NCBI GenBank assembly: GCA_964420145.1
Contig: CAYQRB010000033.1
Location: 1-9,041, forward strand
Direction: 5' to 3'
Source of the DNA: JAJTYI01 sp964420145
GTDB lineage: Bacteria; Patescibacteriota; Dojkabacteria; B142; OLB20
Length of the DNA stretch: 9,041 nucleotides
Numbering within the stretch: the first letter of the stretch is position 1; each line of letters begins with the position of its first letter. Positions 6,378-9,041 of this stretch are shown here, one piece after another. The notes beneath the pieces are model-generated. The model ran no database searches and had not been told where the DNA came from. It was given only the letters and a program-made list of their open reading frames with translations. The translations under genes and the position numbers were made by a program.

Positions 6378-7223
6378 TTATTTCTGTAATGGCTTCCTGA
6401 TTGTGAGATATATTCGTCCATGGCTTTTGGAAAAAAATAGCACAACCTCATAATCATCTTTTTCCCAGGTTAACATTAGTTGTTCATCATCAAATCTATA
6501 ATTAGTCTCGTTTTGATATTTATTTTGATATTCTTGAATTAATTCGTCTTGTTCGGCCTCAGTATTCGGCAATAGAAAATACTGATAATACTCTACTTCT
6601 CCACCTTTTTGATTGAGTTTTCCAAAACTACTGGATAACTCTACCCAGCCAGGGTCAATCTCAAAAACCTCGCTACTAGGATAATCTCCATAGAAAGGGT
6701 TTTCGGATTTATATTCTTCGATTGGAAGGTACACCCGCAAATAAACATCCTTAGTATCTTCCCCATAATGAGATACTGACACTTTATATTTACCTATCAT
6801 ACCTTGTATTTGGTCACTAGGGGAGTCTGGGTTTTGTTCACTCATAAGGGATTTATAATAAGCAAACACCTCTGAAGCACTAACTTCTGTTTTATAGACG
6901 ATATTGTAATAGTTTACTTCCTTCCCAAAATAACTTGCCACATCTCCAGGATCTTTATTCACAACAAATACAAAGGAATCTATTTCTTCTAGTTTATACA
7001 AAGGAACTACTTCAAACGGATATCCGTCAAGAATATACTCACTCTCAGTTCCCTCTGCTAGTGTTTTTTGTGTTGGACTAGCTTGCGAAGAAGAATCAAG
7101 ATTTTCTCCATTATGGCTTGTGCCTGACTTGTAAGAAAAAATCCACCAAATTCCAAAAAACAGAAAAATCAACAATAACAATACTAATAATAAATTACTA
7201 TTTTTCCCAGATTTATTTTCCAT
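6378..7223 (-). CDS. Membrane-anchored protein with a duplicated extracytoplasmic domain
   Basis: Complete 281-aa protein, not recognised as a named family. A signal anchor (about 10-30, rich in Leu, Phe, Trp) is followed by a Ser/Thr/Gln-rich linker (about 33-60), so the rest should lie outside the cell membrane. The remaining sequence appears to contain two copies of one alpha/beta unit. Copy one spans about 66-167, with Y-Y-N-I-V-Y, a helix (117-130) and K-Y-K-V-S-V then V-Y-L-R-V-Y-L-P. Copy two spans about 183-278, with E-Y-Y-Q-Y-F-L-L-P, a helix (222-237), L-M-L-T-W-E, and R-I-Y-L-T-I-R-K-P. It contains no cysteines or visible catalytic motif, suggesting a structural or binding role. 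The DUF488 gene follows 17 bases downstream. No clear promoter was found in the 124-base upstream gap. Confidence 0.75.
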   Translation of the reverse strand: MENKSGKNSNLLLVLLLLIFLFFGIWWIFSYKSGTSHNGENLDSSSQASPTQKTLAEGTESEYILDGYPFEVVPLYKLEEIDSFVFVVNKDPGDVASYFGKEVNYYNIVYKTEVSASEVFAYYKSLMSEQNPDSPSDQIQGMIGKYKVSVSHYGEDTKDVYLRVYLPIEEYKSENPFYGDYPSSEVFEIDPGWVELSSSFGKLNQKGGEVEYYQYFLLPNTEAEQDELIQEYQNKYQNETNYRFDDEQLMLTWEKDDYEVVLFFSKSHGRIYLTIRKPLQK

Positions 7224-7291
7224 AAATATTAGTAATTAGATTAAATAGTAATAACGAAAATTTCTGATAAAGATGACTACTGTTAGTAATT

Positions 7292-7377
7292 TTATTGATT
7301 TTCTACCACCAATTCGAATGGATAGCCAGCTAAAAATTCTACCAAAACTAAACAAACAGTACATGAAATTTTTTTTT
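7292..7377 (-). pseudogene. Short coding-like remnant or frameshifted tail downstream of the 242-aa gene
   Basis: A minus-strand frame entered by a -1 shift at the nine-A run (7369-7377) reads 25 codons to a TAA at 7294-7292. It contains V-E-F-L-A-G-Y-P-F-E-L-V, resembling S-E-Y-I-L-D-G-Y-P-F-E-V-V (residues 61-73) of the 281-aa neighbour. Matching residues use different third codon bases (Gly, Pro, Phe), the pattern expected of old coding sequence. It could be the eroded remains of a second copy of that gene, or a C-terminal extension of the 242-aa protein reached by slippage. It may also be chance. Confidence 0.3.
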
Positions 7378-8076
7378 CTCTATGCGTCCATGCGAATGAA
7401 GTTCCGCAATTTCTAGAGATAATTCTTCTATCTGATGGGGTTCTAAAAAATCTCCGCTTGAAATTAGTCGTAAAGTATCCAAACAACTATTTGACCTGTT
7501 ATAAATCCCTTCATATACTTGGAGAATATAATTACTCCACGGATTCTCCCAGTCTATACCTATCTCAGCATCCGGAAATTTATTGCGATGAGACTCAAAA
7601 AGATCACCAATGTCTACAAGTTCACCAATCCTATCTTGAAAAAATCCTGTTAAGGCACTATATGCCTCAACTCTGCATCTTACCTCCTCATACTCCTCAA
7701 AAGAGATTTCGTGATTGGAGAGATCTACTTCAACACTGCGTAAATAAACACCAATCAATAGCCTCATAAGACTATCGTCTCCCTCTACTCTCTCATTCAG
7801 AGCTCTCTCGTGGAACTGGTGGGAAGGGATATCTATACCTACTATCAGTTCATCATCAGAGGACTCACTAACCTTTCTTAAAAACATTTGAAAACCTGGT
7901 GTATTCTCTAGAGGAAATGGTGAGTCAGCAAATGTCCTTATATTTTCATAAATCCCCTGTATCGGCGGGGCTGACGAGACGACTTCAGGAAGAATCGGGT
8001 TGATATCTAGCCTCGGAATATTCTTAAACATACCTACTATTCCGGGTGTTTTTTTAGGGTCTTCTTCTGGATTCAT
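7348..8076 (-). CDS. Acidic cytoplasmic protein of unknown function
   Basis: Complete 242-aa protein, not recognised. ATG at 8076-8074, TAG at 7350-7348. There is no membrane segment or signal peptide. Residues 1-65 are Pro-rich and probably disordered. A mainly helical, Glu/Asp-rich region runs from about 83 to 165 and again from about 185 to 228. The C-terminus reads K-K-K-F-H-V-L-F-V, with the three Lys codons forming a nine-A run; a -1 slip there would replace the last six residues with 25 others (see the 7292-7377 entry). The gene begins 89 bases after the stop of the nuclease-like gene, with a possible own promoter. Its 124-base distance from the 281-aa gene leaves operon membership uncertain. 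No function is proposed. Confidence 0.65.
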   Translation of the reverse strand: MNPEEDPKKTPGIVGMFKNIPRLDINPILPEVVSSAPPIQGIYENIRTFADSPFPLENTPGFQMFLRKVSESSDDELIVGIDIPSHQFHERALNERVEGDDSLMRLLIGVYLRSVEVDLSNHEISFEEYEEVRCRVEAYSALTGFFQDRIGELVDIGDLFESHRNKFPDAEIGIDWENPWSNYILQVYEGIYNRSNSCLDTLRLISSGDFLEPHQIEELSLEIAELHSHGRIEKKKFHVLFV

Positions 8077-8116
8077 TTTTAATTATTAAGAGTCTAGATA
8101 TTATTGTTTATTAAAT

Positions 8117-8145
8117 ATTCTCCTAGTATCACATATTTTAGTCAA
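8117..8145 (-). promoter_or_regulatory. Possible promoter for the 242-aa gene
   Basis: Minus-strand TTGACT (8140-8145, 5 of 6) is 17 bases from GAGAAT (8117-8122, 4 of 6). The -10 ends 40 bases before the ATG at 8076, slightly farther than at other genes here. Confidence 0.3.
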
Positions 8146-8165
8146 ATAATCTCTCAACATTATCA

Positions 8166-8462
8166 CTACCGTAAGACATTACCAACTATACCCAAAATTC
8201 TACTGATCAATACCTCATCGGGTATATGTTCACCAGCCACTAAACAAGAAATCCCCTGTTTCTCTAACCTCTTTTTCTCTCGTCGAGACTTTCCATTTAC
8301 TGATACTTGGATAGGACATCCTTGTATCACACAATCCGTCTTCCTCCCGTAGTCTAATTCAGGACTCCTTTCAACGACCAGCCCTAGATTTGTAGCTATA
8401 TAAACTACTCGTTGTTCCGCTTGGGTTCCGATCTGTTGAACCCTATAACCTTCTCCGTTCAT
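8166..8462 (-). CDS. Small PD-(D/E)xK nuclease-like protein
   Basis: Complete 98-aa protein, ATG at 8462-8460, TAG at 8168-8166. Predicted order is helix (13-26, with E16), strand (28-34), strand (42-47), strand (50-55), helix (57-69) and strand (71-76), which is the alpha-beta-beta-beta-alpha-beta core of the PD-(D/E)xK fold seen in restriction enzymes and Holliday-junction resolvases. Candidate active-site positions are E16, D43 in K-T-D-C-V-I, and Q52-V-S54 in P-I-Q-V-S-V, followed by a basic helix K-S-R-R-E-K-K-R-L. Normal enzymes have E-x-K at the Q-x-S site, so this protein may have a shifted lysine (K58) or be inactive and only bind DNA or RNA. The family is suggested by pattern, not by a database hit. 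At 98 aa it would be a minimal domain. Confidence 0.6.
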   Translation of the reverse strand: MNGEGYRVQQIGTQAEQRVVYIATNLGLVVERSPELDYGRKTDCVIQGCPIQVSVNGKSRREKKRLEKQGISCLVAGEHIPDEVLISRILGIVGNVLR

Positions 8463-8488
8463 ATTTAGTAACCTATATACAAAGTAAT

Positions 8489-8494
8489 ATTATA
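8489..8494 (-). promoter_or_regulatory. -10 box for the nuclease-like gene
   Basis: A perfect minus-strand TATAAT ends 26 bases before the ATG at 8462, at the same spacing as other promoters in the window. No good -35 is seen. Confidence 0.4.
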
Positions 8495-8567
8495 ATTCAT
8501 ATATCAAAACACCTAGTCCTAAATAAATTTCGAATCATTTTACATATCCTTACTATATCCATGATAT

Positions 8568-8576
8568 ATTATAACA
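8568..8576 (-). promoter_or_regulatory. Perfect extended -10 box in the 256-base gap
   Basis: Minus-strand TGTTATAAT is identical to the box before the zinc peptidase gene, and the match continues for 13 bases (TGTTATAATATAT). It lies 105 bases before the nuclease-like start and could give a longer transcript of that gene. Initiation would fall almost at the ATG of a 21-codon frame (8562-8497), but no gene is claimed there. Confidence 0.4.
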
Positions 8577-8654
8577 TTTGTTGAGTATAATTATTCCGAA
8601 CTAGAACTCGGTAAGGGAACCTATTTTTCTGGGGAAAATGGGAATACACTATTC

Positions 8655-8717
8655 TCAAACTCGAGGGGTAGAATAAAAATCATCGTAACTACCTGCAAAT
8701 TCATCGTATTTGTTCAT
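8655..8717 (-). pseudogene. Methyltransferase-like N-terminal fragment
   Basis: An ATG (8717-8715) one base after the stop of the right-edge gene opens a 20-codon frame ending in TGA. The peptide has Y-D-E-F-A-x-x-Y-D-D-F-Y, the start typical of small class I SAM-dependent methyltransferases. The SAM-binding G-x-G motif that should follow is absent in all three minus-strand frames, and frames break up within about 100 bases. It looks like the broken remains of a methyltransferase gene. The remainder of the 8463-8718 gap shows only promoter-like boxes. Confidence 0.4.
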
Positions 8718-8718
8718 A

Positions 8719-9041
8719 CTACTTATTCGACAGACCAAATGGCTTGTTCTTGTTGAGTGGTTCTCGATTAAGAATCGTAGTCTCCATAATCAACTCGTCC
8801 ATTGTCCAATACTTGTAACCACCAACCTCGAGATACTTGAAAACCCTAGTAAAAAAATTCTTATCGTAACCAAACTCCCTTATCATTTTTACAAAAATAT
8901 AAAGCCTTTTTTTATCCGTAGCCGAAAGCCTGTCAACCACAACATATTCATGGGGAAAAGTCTTCGCATAAGTTTTGGCAAAAACCCAATCCAGTGGGCC
9001 AAGCCACTTAATAACCTTTTGCTCGTTTGGTATCTTCTCTG
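8719..9041 (-). CDS. Partial conserved hypothetical protein, 5' end beyond the window
   Basis: An open minus-strand frame runs from the right edge (first complete codon 9039-9037) to TAG at 8721-8719, at least 106 codons. A GTG at 8940-8938 could be read as a start, but the frame is open upstream and encodes W-L-G-P-L-D-W-V-F-A-K-T-Y, which looks like real protein, so the true start is outside. Notable residues are Y-V-V-V-D-R, F-V-K-M-I-R-E-F-G-Y, and the near C-terminal Y-K-Y-W-T-M-x-E-x-x-x-E-T-T-I-L-N-R. This last pattern recalls a small uncharacterised family seen in phages and diverse bacteria; the recollection is not checked. No function can be given. It is followed after one base by a methyltransferase-like fragment, suggesting an operon that has partly decayed. 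Confidence 0.65.
   Translation of the reverse strand, partial: EKIPNEQKVIKWLGPLDWVFAKTYAKTFPHEYVVVDRLSATDKKRLYIFVKMIREFGYDKNFFTRVFKYLEVGGYKYWTMDELIMETTILNREPLNKNKPFGLSNK

Noticed and set aside
7292..7486. 64-codon minus-strand frame as an independent gene
   Set aside because: Most of it overlaps the 242-aa gene in another frame. Only the last 25 codons look coding-like and are listed separately.
8497..8562. 21-codon minus-strand frame that would be leaderless from the extended -10 at 8568-8576
   Set aside because: It is too short and has no family or conservation support; only the promoter box is kept.
1..9041. UGA recoded to glycine or tryptophan, as in some candidate phyla
   Set aside because: Enolase, SPFH, DUF488 and the peptidase are full length without internal TGA, and their conserved Gly and Trp use normal codons.
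1..9041. tRNA, rRNA, CRISPR array, insertion sequence
   Set aside because: No cloverleaf, rRNA segment, regularly spaced repeats, transposase or flanking inverted repeats were seen on either strand.

Overview
The window is AT-rich bacterial DNA, gene-dense and with short intergenic gaps. The best guess for its source is a small-genome uncultivated lineage of the Candidate Phyla Radiation (Patescibacteria) type. That guess rests on several things: a short enolase (416 aa) whose divergence looks lineage-specific, many single-pass or multi-pass membrane proteins of unknown role, the absence of Shine-Dalgarno sequences in front of almost every gene, and sigma70-like TATAAT -10 boxes, which argue against Bacteroidetes, the other familiar SD-poor group. 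The genetic code looks standard: every conserved Gly and Trp checked in the known families uses ordinary codons. None of the twelve main genes ends in TGA (8 TAA, 4 TAG). The lineage call is an inference, not a demonstrated fact.

Left part (1-4363) holds recognisable housekeeping and envelope genes in two divergent pairs. A membrane-anchored DsbA/thioredoxin-like oxidoreductase (668-1285, minus) precedes a guanylate-kinase-like P-loop protein (1-648, minus) and faces away from a YugP-type membrane zinc metallopeptidase (1394-2089, plus). Enolase (2095-3345, minus) ends 5 bases from the peptidase and faces away from a stomatin/SPFH membrane-scaffold protein (3449-4363, plus). Both divergent gaps carry facing -10 boxes with the same 40-bp separation. 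In this geometry the two polymerases would compete for the same DNA.

Middle (4365-6360): a nucleotidyltransferase-fold protein (4365-5084, plus) follows the SPFH gene with a 1-base gap and is probably co-transcribed. Convergent to it is an unrecognised six-helix membrane protein (5228-5869, minus) with an Asp-Glu/His-Glu cluster at the end of one helix. A possible 38-codon ORF directly abuts its stop codon. A DUF488/YeaO-family protein (6022-6360, minus) is downstream partner of the next gene.

Right part (6378-9041, all minus) is accessory-looking. It contains a membrane-anchored protein with an apparently duplicated extracytoplasmic domain (6378-7223), an acidic protein of unknown function that ends at a 9-A run (7348-8076), a small PD-(D/E)xK-nuclease-like protein (8166-8462), and a gene that enters from the right edge (8719-9041, 5' end outside). 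Non-coding stretches here hold what look like gene fragments: a methyltransferase-like N-terminus (8655-8717), and a short peptide resembling part of the 281-aa membrane protein (7292-7377). No rRNA, tRNA, CRISPR array, insertion sequence or convincing intrinsic terminator was seen.
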